This document shows, piece by piece, positions 49,201 through 61,200 of a DNA stretch of 64,000 bases. The notes beneath the pieces were generated by a model that was not told the DNA's origin, searched no databases, and worked only from the letters and a program-made list of their open reading frames with translations. A program made the translations under genes and the position numbers. The stretch's first letter is position 1. Each line of letters starts with the position of its first letter. This DNA is from Malania oleifera (lineage: Eukaryota; Streptophyta; Magnoliopsida; Santalales; Ximeniaceae): positions 66,598,823-66,662,822 of the forward strand of contig NC_080419.1 of the NCBI RefSeq assembly GCF_029873635.1, in the 5' to 3' direction.

Positions 49201-52200
49201 AAGCGTACCACCGGTTGCTTTCTTGTGAAGCGAGGTGATTGTACTCACGGTGATGGACTCCTTGGTACTTTTCCTAACTTCAACATAGTCAAGTTCTTTT
49301 CGGAAGGAGGGAATTGATGTAGGACAAGAAGCCTATTTGGATGGATCATTTTGATCTAATTTGCAGGCCTATGTCGAAGAGTAGGGTCAATGGTTTATTG
49401 GGCCCTAAATGTACTTAGTTGTTTAATTATGTGTGTTTAGTTTGATTGTATTAGGCTTATGTATTTTGGGGGCTTGCTTGTAATATTTGTGTCTTTAAGG
49501 ATAATGTAATTTCATGTATTAAGAGGCTTCCTTATAAATAGTTTGTGAAAACCATGTAGAAGTTGGTTGTTGAATTTGACTTTGAAGTGAATGTGTGATT
49601 TCCCCCTTGTATCTCCTCTTTGCCCTCTTCCCCTTCATTCCTCTCTCCAATTTCTTCTAATTTCTCCCCTTGGCTACAAATCCTTGATGCTGCCCCTGCA
49701 TCATTAGGATAATATACATTTCTATTATCCATCTTGTTACTGATTGCTTGAATCTTATCTTGTGCATGTTTTTCCACTTCTTTTGTTATATTGGCTGAAA
49801 TTTCGAATCTATACTGAGTTTGTGCACCATGAAATTTGAGTCTATGCTTAACATGTCTATAGCCGATCAGGAAAACATGTTAGCACTTGCTTAAAAAGGG
49901 GGAAAAAAAAGAGAAGAGAGTAAACTCTCACTCCAATAGCCTAGGAAGCTCAGAACGGACCTAGATTGTCAAGAACCACCAGGCTATCAACTCTTCCATT
50001 GGTGTTGCTTTTTGACTAGGCATTCAACTTATCAATTTCCAAGGCTTTGAATTTTCCTTTCAATGCTTCCACAAACAATGTTGAGTTGTTACATCCCCCA
50101 CACAATTCCTTGTCAAGAATTTCATTAGGAAGCGGTATGTGGAGCTAATAGCTCTCTTACAATGTTGATGGTTATTTTAGTCATTAGCATTATTAGTATG
50201 TTAGTGTTATGTTAATAAGTGAGGTTTAGTAAATGTATTGTGGTCATTGGTATGTACTTGATATATATATATATATATATAAATAGAGTGAGTACCTATC
50301 ATTTTGATTAGGTCTTCTATTTTATCCAATTATTCAACATGGTATTAGAGCTTGATTCTGAGACCTAAGCCCTAATTGTCACAGCCACCATCAAAACTGA
50401 AGCTTAAAACCCTCAATACGCTATATGTATACCATCATAGAAGAATTTCCAGCAACACCATAGCCTTGGAAAACAGCCGGCAGCTGCTGGAAGCCATGGC
50501 AGTCATTGGAAAGTTCCTGGACGACACTGTCAGTTCAAGAACACAAAAACACTATAGATTTTGCAAAAACAACACCATAGTCAGCCATAGACACTGCTGA
50601 TCTGCCCCCTACTGAAATATCATTTCTAGAACTTCTCCCATGCACCCTCATGCACCGGTCAAAAGCAGCTAGGGCTGACTCCACATGCTGGCACATGAAA
50701 CTAATTTCAGGCATTTCTTTGGCTTGAATTCATTGAGCAGTGCTCGAATCTCTCTATAAACATATTATTGAAGTTTTTCCCGATGTTTTTTGTCCAAAGA
50801 TCTCACCTTTTTTAGTTGCTCATGTGTGACACCTGGGGAATGGTTGTTTGATGCTTCATGTGTTTACTTGTCAATGATGATTGAGTTTATAGGGTCCTGA
50901 AATAGCGGTGTTTGCTGTGTTTTATTTTTTTATACCTTCATTGTGTGCTTGTGGTTTGCATTAGTCGCCGAAGTTTGTATGGGTTAGGATGGACTTGGTG
51001 AATTCTAAAAACATGTTTGCTGTGTATTTCTGATATGCTACTCTATCAAGGTGGGGTGTGTGTTGAGATGGAGTCCCCAAATCGCAAAAGTGTATTTCCC
51101 TTGTTAGTCACTTGTTCAAGTGAACAACGTACTATAATTGCCTTAGAGTAGGAGTATTCAATGTTCTTGCAGCATCAAGCATCCCAACAAGAATCTCATC
51201 ACGTTGCATATTTTGCTCAAATAAGTAATCATACTATCTGTTTGTCATCTAGTATTGCTTGCACTGGTCGTTGGGTTATCGAATTTGCTTCTACTGACCA
51301 TATAATGGGTGTCACCAACTTCTTTTCTACGCTCCATTATTCTAAAAATCTACCTTAAGTTACCCTTGTTGATGGGTCCTCTTTTGCTGTTAAGGGGATA
51401 GAAACAGTAAATCCTACTTTCCTCCATCTTTCTTTCTTCTATTTTGTACATTCTTAAATCCCCCTTCAATTTCATATTTTCTTGTAAGATTATAAAGTCA
51501 CTAAGTTGCTCTGTAACCTTCTTTCCTAATTCTGCTCTTATTTAGGATTTGAAGACAAGGAAGACGATTGGCACAAGACTTGAGGCTGGTGCACTTTACT
51601 ACTTTGAGTTGCTTTCTTCTCCTGTTGCCTGTAGTGTCGCTGCCACCACATCAATCCATTTTTGGCTTGGGCATCCATCATTGGACGAGTTAAAACAGTT
51701 TGTTCCTACTTTGACTTCTGTGCCTAGCCTTGAATGTGGGTCTTAGCAATTAGAAAAGCATCATTGTGTTCCCTTTGCCTCCCGAGTCAATAAAAGAGCC
51801 GTTAGCTTTTTTATATTAGTCCATTATGATGTTTGGGGTCCTAGTTGTGTCACGTCAAAGTTGGGATTTCGGTACTTTGTTACATTTGTTGATGACTACT
51901 CCAAAATGACTTAGCTGTATTTCATGAAAGGCTATTTTGAGTTGTCTAAAATCTTTTGTGCCTTCGGTTCTCAAATAAGGACTCAGTTTGATATGCTACT
52001 TTGGATACTTCATAATGATAATGCTAAGGAGTACTTTAGTACTCAATATATTAACTATATGACTAACTTTGGCATGATCCATTGGTCAACTTGCGCCCAC
52101 ACTCCACAACAAAATGGAGTTGCAAAGTAGAAAAATAGACACATTCTCGAAGTCACTTGAATCCTATTGTATCAAATGAAAGTCCCCAAAGTTTTTTGGA

Positions 52201-55200
52201 ATGAAGTTGTGTTCACCACTTGCTCCCTCATTAATAAAATGCCATCTTCTATTCTTTGTGGTAAAATCCTATATTCAATTGCCTTCCTTAGTATTCCTTT
52301 GTTCTTCATTCCTCCTTGTATGTTCAATTGTGTGCCCTTCATTCATCAGTTAAATCTGGGTAGGAATTAGTTGGGTCCTTATGCTATCACATGTATTTTT
52401 CTGGGTTATTCTTATACTTAAAAAAAATATTGATGTTATAGCCCTGCTATACCTTGATTCTTTGTCTCTGCTATTGTCATCTCTTTTTAAGTATACACCA
52501 TACTATTCTATATCCTTGACTTCTGTTGACCTTGATGAATCCAATCCATCCATGCCCTAGTTTCAAAAACTTTACTACATTCGTTTCACGAATTGACATC
52601 CAAACAGTTCATGCAACCCATCCAAAAGCTTCAAAAACCCTCACCCAACCATCTAATAATTTACAAAAGGCATGCAAAAACCTGGTTGCCACAATGATGA
52701 AAGTCTTACCACCAATTGTGTTGCTGATTCTTATCAAGAATAAACAAAGCTATGACCTCCCCCACTTTAACCAATATTAGATCAAAGAGTTTCCCTTCCC
52801 TGAAGAATTTCCCTTTGATCTGGGTTACCATCAAGAACTAATGGTGCCATAGTGAACAACGGGAGTGAGATGATAGGTAAAGAAAGCTTCGCGAGAGAGA
52901 AATATAGAACTCATTAATTTAGAAACTTTTACAATTTAATTATGTGCATAGACATATGCATATGCACATAGACACACACCCCTCACACATGTGACCATTT
53001 TATATAAATATTTATATGTAATTGTTCATAATTTGTGACCGACTATGTCCAAACAACAAACATGCACCTGAAGCACAGGTTTGTCCACAATACCAACATG
53101 CACCTATACCATCAACTTAATAATATATCCATGCATATTCGTAAGCACAGATGTCCACTATAGATCCAAATATTGCATGAATTTATAATAAATATAATCA
53201 CAGTAATTAATTACAGTTATTTTCAAAATAACACAACACCCAAAAACCAAATTTCCCCCACTACGCTAAAATTTTGGCAACATTATCTGATTAATACACG
53301 TTGTGTTAAAGAAAACTATTTTAACAAAAACAACAACAAAACCAAGCCTTAGTCCCACTAGGTGGGGTTGGTTATATGAATCATTTTTTGCCAATTTATG
53401 CGATCATGGACCATTTCTTTTGATAGATTCAAGGATATTAAATTCTTACTCACTATCCCTGCCCAAGTTATTTTAGGTCTACCCCTACCCCTTCTACTAC
53501 CCCCTACAGTAATTAAGTCACTCTTTTTTATATGTGCACTATGTGGCCTACGTTGCAAGTGTTCATACCATCTTAGTCATCCCTCCCTTATCTTATCTTA
53601 TATAGGAGCTGCACCTAACTTACCACGAATATGTTCATTCCTTAATTTATCTTTTAATGTTATACCACTCATCCATCTAAGCATTCTCATCTCAGCAACT
53701 TTTACTTTTTGGATATTATGTTTCTTCGTTGCCCAACATTCCTATCCATATAACATAGCTGGTCTTATAGCTGTCCTATAAAACTTTCCTTTCAATTTTA
53801 AGGGTATTCTACGATCACAGAGCACCCTTGAAGCACTTCTCCATTTTACCCAACATGCTTTAACTCTATGCATTACATCATCTCCGATTTCTCCTTCAGC
53901 TTGCATAATAGATCCAAGGCATCGAAATCTACAAGTGTTATTTATTTCTTCATCATCAAGTTTAACTATGTCTCCAATATTCCGTCTATCATTACTAAAA
54001 TTACATTTCATATATTCTGTCTTATTTCTACTTATCCTAAAGCCTCTAGATTCCAAAGCTTCTCTCCATAATTCTAACTCAGTCTCTACTCCATCCCTAG
54101 TTTCGTCAATTAATACAATATCATCTGCAAACAACATACACCATGGGACCTACTTTTGAATACTCTTAGTGAATTGGTCCTTCACTAAAGCAAAAAGATA
54201 AGGACTCAAAGCAGATCCTTGATGTACACCTATGGTAATTGGAAACTCTCTAGTTTCTCCATCTATAGTCCTTACACTAGTAATTACTCCATCGTACATA
54301 TCTTTAATGACATCGGTATACCTACTACATACACCCTCTTTTTCTAAAACCCACCATAGAACTTCCATAGGTATCCTATCATATGCTTTCTCAAGGTTAA
54401 TAAATATCATATGCAAGTCACTCTTCTTTTCCCTAAACTTTTCTATCAATCTTCTTAAAAGATAGATAGCTTCTGTGGTAGATCTCCCAAGCATAAAACC
54501 AAATTGATTTTCTGAGATATGACCTAAACATTGAGCCCTATACAAAAACCTAACCCACTAAAGTGCACGATCCTAGAGACATGTAGATATGCTCAGATTT
54601 TGATTTGAGCTAGTCTAGGCTGTCTGAAATCAGTCTCAATGCCATGTGGGCAACTCTCTATCTTTTTTCTCTTCTTTTCCTTTTTTTTTCTCCGCCCCCC
54701 CCCCCCCCCTCCCTAATGTCCTTATATCTTCCTTTACAAGCCAAGGTACATTTAGGACCGTCCAAAGTCTTATTCTTTAATTTTTAATTTTTTTAATTTA
54801 TGGAATTTATTATTTTACCTTTAACTATTCACAATATTTAAAAATATTTTTATTTTACTTTGTTATTCTTTTATAGTTGTATTGTAAAATTTATGAAATT
54901 AAAATTTTCCCTAAACTTGTTTCCGAATGCACCTATTTCAAAATATTTTACATAGTTCTACCTAGAGGGTCTCACCAAGCATTAAAATTTTAAAATCTTT
55001 AAATTTTAAAGTAATTTAGAGGCTTAATCAATCCATTTCCACCTTATCTTAGGGTAAGAAAATTAACAAACTCCACAATAACTATTTTCTGCAAAATGTT
55101 AATATTTAAATACCATTAATTATTTTAGGTGTTTCATCTCTTAAGATCTTCTCTAATTCCATAGCTAAGTAACATTAAAATCAAAGTTTCTTACGGTAGT

Positions 55201-58200
55201 AAACGAGGGCCTTTTGCACAAGCAACTTGGTCGTTAGGTCAGCATTCTCATTGGGTCCACACATGAAAAGGAGATTAATTGTTCATTGTTTGATTACCTA
55301 GGTCTCTTTTGATTGACTTCTTGGAAACTATTGTTGTGAGAAGCATGTCTTCCCAACTAGGCCAATAGAAATGACTTGAATAATTTGGTAGTTGTGCGTT
55401 TGGCATAGTTCTTCAGTTGTGCTTGGCAACATATCTTACCATAAATCCTAGCTTGGCCAAGTCTTCAATCTCTTTTTTAAAGTTCCTGCTCTCATTTGTG
55501 CCATGGCTGTGGTCTTGGTAAAACATGCAGTACTTATCTGTATGCCCCACCAATCTTCATTTTCTAGGCCATCGAACTTGGTCATCATTTTAAGTTTGCT
55601 TCAAGACCTGTGATCTATGAAGATTCATAGGGGTAGTCTTAGAATTGATTGAGCTTCTATTTCCTCTTTTTAGCCTGGCCGTTCATTAAAAATGGGAAAA
55701 TGTGATGTTTATATAGTCCATCTTTTCTCTTCCCACTCATTGCTACATAAATTTCTTCTTTACCTCCTGCCTTTTCATGGCTTGGACATATTTATCGATA
55801 TGAAAAATAGATCATTTTTGGGAGGAAGCAATTCGCCCTTAATGTCCCTAATCCTAGGCACAAAGGCAACCATTTGCATACCCAAATCAATCCAAGAATT
55901 GACATGACTTGTATTAGGAGTGTATTCGAGTCGAGTTGCGTAGACATAGTGGGATACTTGAACTCGACTCAATTTGAAAATGTCAAGCTCGAAACTTGAC
56001 TCGAACTTGATTGATCTCAAAATTGTTAAACTCGAATTTGACTCAGCTTCAAGTTCTTTAAAACTCGAACCCAACTCAATTAAGTTCGATTTAATTATAA
56101 AATAATATTAAATACATGTATAAAAAATATAATAATATTGAATATATGTATGAAAAATGTATTATATGACCTGCATAATATAGAAATAGTGAAATGAAAA
56201 TGATTGATTAGGATCTATTAGGCTTGTGAGTGGTATTACAAAGCTCGAAATTGACTCGTTAAGATACCTACGTAGCTCGAACTGGAGTAGAATCGAGTCA
56301 AGTTTGAATAGCTTGCAAGTATGCTTGACTCAATTACACCTTCAGAAATATTTAATTTACGAGCATAATAATTGAGAGTCTTGGTTTCCTTGCATAATAG
56401 TCATTAGGTCCACAATCAATTTCTTAACCTTCCTAAATGCATATTTGACTAAGATTGTTAAAAGTTAAAACCACTGATTGGTTGGTAAGTTCAAATACCA
56501 TGTTAGGGCTGCACCTTTGAGTGTTGCAACAAAAATGGACACATGATGGCATCTTAGACCATGTGGAGTATCAAGATTCGCCCTAAAGCCCTAAATCTTG
56601 TGTGACATCGTAATTTACAATCTAGGGCTACTTGAATGCTTTTGGTAAGGGCTTATGTAGAATGTTTGGAGGGAAGGGCAATTATGAAATTTGATTCGTT
56701 AGCTTGATCAAGTTTCTCATTTTGATCTTCTCTTCTTTCACTTCCTAGGTTTTTCCAGCACGTCATTTGAAGATCTTGCTTGGCTATTGGCTTTAGGGGC
56801 TTCTTGGTATACTTCAATTATCTTTACCATGGAATGGCAGGTGTGATGCGACATTTCAGTGTGTGTCCTTGTTGCTTTGATGATATCAAACCTTACGTTA
56901 GCATCCATTTTCATGACATCATTGCTGGTCCTACTCAAGAGTTGGACTACCGTGTAATCTCTAAGGTTAGGAGATCTTTGGTTCATGTTCCTCTTGATCC
57001 TAAATGGCTAGTCCTCTTGTTGCGGAAGGTCTTACAAATTCTTTCTTTTGGAATAGAGTTTCTCTAGTTGTTCTCTACTTGTAAGGCTTGGATTTCATAA
57101 TAGAAATCTTTCACTTGAGTTTGTGGTTTAGTGATTTGATTTGTTGAGGCTGCAATATTTTCAAAATGAAGATCTTGAGGTGAAGGTTGATGTTTTCGGT
57201 TATCATGCTAGTGGTCCCTCCTAGGTGGATAGGTACCCCTAATGACTATGTGCATTGATTCATAGAGTAGTCACCATTGTTTGTCACACAAGTTTTTCAT
57301 GGACAATGCCAATTGTCAACGTAGATATTTGGTAAGTCATTTTAATACTTCAGCAAGCCCCCTTTAGCTTTCTGAGGATGATGACTTGCAAAACAAAATC
57401 AGCTAGAGGCTACCCCCTTAGCATTGAAAAGTATAACTTATTTGGAAAATCCTAAACATCTGAATATGTAATCTTAGAAAAAATAACACTAAAAAATTCA
57501 AGAAAATATTATCTCCCCTAAATTTTAGATTTTATCAAATCAATTTAAAGAATTCGTCTCCTGTGCTTGCACCAAATTTTGTGCAACAATTTAGATTTAT
57601 CAAATAAAAATAAAATTCATTCGTGTTTTGCACCAATTCTATTGCATGAATTCAAATTTATGAAATAAATAAAAATTTCATTTCTTGGATTTGCCCCAAG
57701 TTTGGTGCATTAGCCATCTCCCCAAATTTTAGCTTATCAAATCAATAATAAAAGAAATACATTCTTGTAATGGATTTTAAAGGCTGTGGTGGCGAGCGGC
57801 AGAGACAATTAGAAATTGAAAACCATCCACCCCCCAGTTCTCTTTCTTTCTTTGATGACACCTTTTGCTCTTTTTTTCCATATACAACTATGGGGCAAGT
57901 GGAGACGATGGGTGGCCTATGGTGGTCTTGCCTGCTCTAAATCTGATGATGGTTATGGGAGGTGGTGGTGGAGACAATGGGTGGCCAGTGGCATGGGAGT
58001 GGGAATTTCTCCCTTGCTCCAGATTTGATGATGGTCATTTTAGGAGCTTGTCTACAATGGAGGTGGTCATGGGAGGTGATGGGTGGCTGGTGGTTGTGGA
58101 GTTTCTCTCTTATTCCAAATGTAGTGATGGTTGTTGTGCAAGTTCGTTTGTGGTGGGAGGCCATTGTGGGTGGTGGTAAGCAAAGGTGGCCGACGTTGGT

Positions 58201-61200
58201 GCCATGGTAGTGGTGAGAGTATAGGTATGGAGAGGATGAGGTAGGCAAAGGGATAGTATGAGGCAATTGTCATGCTTCAGGAAATGTATTTAAATGTCTT
58301 TTAGTAGCAAAATGGGTGCTAACCGTACAAAAGGATTAAAAGGAGATTCAAATGTCTGACCAAGGATAACTAGTCTCTTAATTAAAAGCCCATTTAGTGA
58401 GCCGGCTCTATTTAGAACCTGCTTGATGCACACAAATTCCCCTTAAGTAGAGGTTGGAAGAACAATGTGGCTGAGTGATTGGTTTCTCTTGCATGTATGT
58501 GGGTGTAGAGTAATTCTTTGTTAGTTAAGCTCATGTAAGTTTGAAATGTGATTTGAAAAGGGCATTTAATTGTGAGGCGTGCTTGTCACTTTGATTAGTT
58601 GCATATCAGCGTGAAAGGTGCAATTAGGCGTTAAATCAATTTTGGTTACTTACATTCGTGATGGAGGCGTGCTAACTATGCCCAGCTAGCATTTCTTGAG
58701 GATATTATCTTAGGTTGGGCCAATGCAGGGAATATTTAGTATCATTGTCGAAAAATACGGAAAAAAAACTAGAAACGAAAACTGAAAACGAGTTAATAAT
58801 TCTAAAATGAAAACAAATCAAAAACCTGATTGAGCTCATATTAATTTTTTCCTTTGAATCAAATAACAATTAAAAAATATGTTTAAAATAATAAAAATAT
58901 AAAAGAATAAAAATTATCATAAAAGTGAAAATAAAATTTTTTTATTTAATTATTATATTTTTAAATTCACCTTTTAGTGCTCCAAGAACAATCCTCTTGT
59001 ACGTGGCAATTGAAAAATGGTAAAAAATATTTTTTCAATTACTAATTATTTTTTTAAGGTTTTACAAAATTTACGAATGCCTTTTAATTAGCTATATTTT
59101 AAATTGACACGACCATTTTGTTTAATTTTAATTAAAAAATTTGTATAGAATGAATTATTTAGTCCAAAAAGGTCAGTTCTCAATATTAAAGTATTGTAGC
59201 TATAAATTGCCACAACAATTGGAAAGTATAAAATCTAGTTTTCAATTTTTGCAAAAACTAACAACAGAATTAGAAAATTAACCTCGGAAGCAAACACCTT
59301 GTTATAACTTGTTTCTTTCACTATGCAACAATGATAACAAGGAGCAAAAACAGAAATGGTACAAATTGGCTCCTTATTTGCCCATCATATTTATCCTTAG
59401 CTTGGCTTGGTGAATCCAATTTTGTTTACCATTTATCAGAGTTAGCCTTAAAATTGTTCTCAATACCTAAAAATATGATGATTGAATATAATATGGTGTT
59501 GAATTTGAACCTTCTTATGGCACATTAAATGCAAGTCAATCATTTAATATTCATGAGATTTCTTGGATATTGCATTTGAGCATTTTTCAATTTGACGTCA
59601 GGTTGTGGACATTAGTTTTCATGCTTCAATTTTTTCCTTTTAAAATGAAATGATACGGTGAATTCATTTATATATAACCATAATACCTTTCTGTAATTTA
59701 ATTTTTTGTTTGACTTCAGACTGATGGATTCACTCTACATCTTTTTGTTATTATTTTTCATAAAATATTCTTTTATAGTTACACTTTATGTGAAACACAA
59801 ATTTGTCCTTTTTACAATCTTTCTAAGGATATGGTTGTTAGCCCCTTTCTCATTTTTGACTGTCAACCAATAGTCAGTTATGCGTGAATGTATGCACAAC
59901 CAAGAATATACTGGAAATTGACATTACTAAGGAAAGCTAGTAATATTCTCATGAATTTTATTTTGTTTTCAATAACATACTATTCACACATCAAATCAAT
60001 ACTGTTATTTATTAATATTTTCATTTATATAAAATTAATATGCTTACTTAAGTACAGGAAAAAGAAACCTATATGAGCTATAGTCCCATACCAAAAAATA
60101 TATCAATAAAATCCCCATAAGCAAATTAAATTTAAAATCATCCTCATGGGAGTTGTGTTTTGATAATAGTGTCAACGGAACAGCAAACAGCAAAGCAAAA
60201 GATTTCTTTCCTTAATTTAGCCCACATTTATTTCCTTATATTACAATTCATTATTTCGTACAGTTAGCATATATTTAGTTTACATGTATAGGGCTTAATA
60301 GATTATAGTTTACTTGTATAGGGCTAGAATCATGCTAGACCTTATTTACTTTCCATGTAGCATTCTTGTAAAGTCTATATATAATATATAGCACTCAAGG
60401 CCAATTCATTTGGCCATTCACAAAATATTTTACATGGTATCAGAGCCAGCTGATTGCTAGGTTTTTTCTTTCCTTCGATTTTTTGTCTTCTCGGTTTCGT
60501 GGCTGCTGTGGTTTTGTTTTCTCTTCCGGAAATTTTCTCTGTTCTTTCGGTACTTCTGTGGTTGCATGTCTTTCGGCACAGCAGGTTTCTGGGTTGCCAT
60601 TTATTCCTCCAGTTTATGTCCTTGTGATTCTCGGCAAGCAGGCAACAGTTTTCTGTTGCTGTTTGTGACTTTCAACAAGCAGGCACAGCAGGTTTCTGGT
60701 TTGCCACTTATTTCTCCAGTTTCTGTTGCTGTTTGTGACTCTCGGTAAGCAGGCTTGTGACTTTCGGCAAGCAGACACAGTAGGTTTCTGGTTTGCCACT
60801 TATTTCTCCAGTTTCTGTTGCTCTTTGTGACTCTCAGCAAGCAGGCAACAACTTTTTGTTGCTGTTTCTGGCACTTATCTTCTCGGCACAGCAGGTTTTT
60901 GTTTCAAGATTTAATTTTTAGCACAGTTTTTTGGTTCAAGATTTAATTTTTTAGTGCAGGGAAGTTGTTCTTGGTTTTTCTTTGTATCTGTGTTGTTTAT
61001 TTTGGGCTTCTAGATTTTCTGGTGGTTTGTTTCTTTCGGCACAGTCTGTCTTTTCTTTTTTTGGGCATCTCAATTTTCTCCATTATTTAGCATGGAATTT
61101 GCACCTGTGTGTGCCAAGTTTACAGACAACAATTATTCTATGTGAGCTTTTCAGTTTGAACTTTTCCTGAAGGGAAAAGATCTTTGGGGTCATATTGATG

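Larger units (their letters stand above)
45596..49703 (+). mobile_element. Element C: 4.1-kb LTR element with Gag and protease only
   Basis: LTRs 45596-46002 (407 bp) and 49315-49703 (389 bp) start TGATGTAG and end CATCA. Primer site TGGTATCGGAGCC at 46005 and polypurine tract ggaaggaggg at 49302-49311. Inside are a leader with a (CT)n run, Gag, a CCHC knuckle and a gypsy-type protease that runs into the tract. RT, RNase H and integrase are missing although both ends and the duplication are intact. This is the TR-GAG type of non-autonomous element, which would depend on a full-length partner. A MITE interrupts gag. Confidence 0.9.

Noticed and set aside
49893..49917. Polypurine tract of another LTR element
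   Set aside because: The run is purine-rich but no TG-starting LTR or coding end adjoins it.
57865..58266. Long frames on both strands (104 and 109 codons)
   Set aside because: Composition effect of G-rich repeats. No homologous motif, start context or splice partner.
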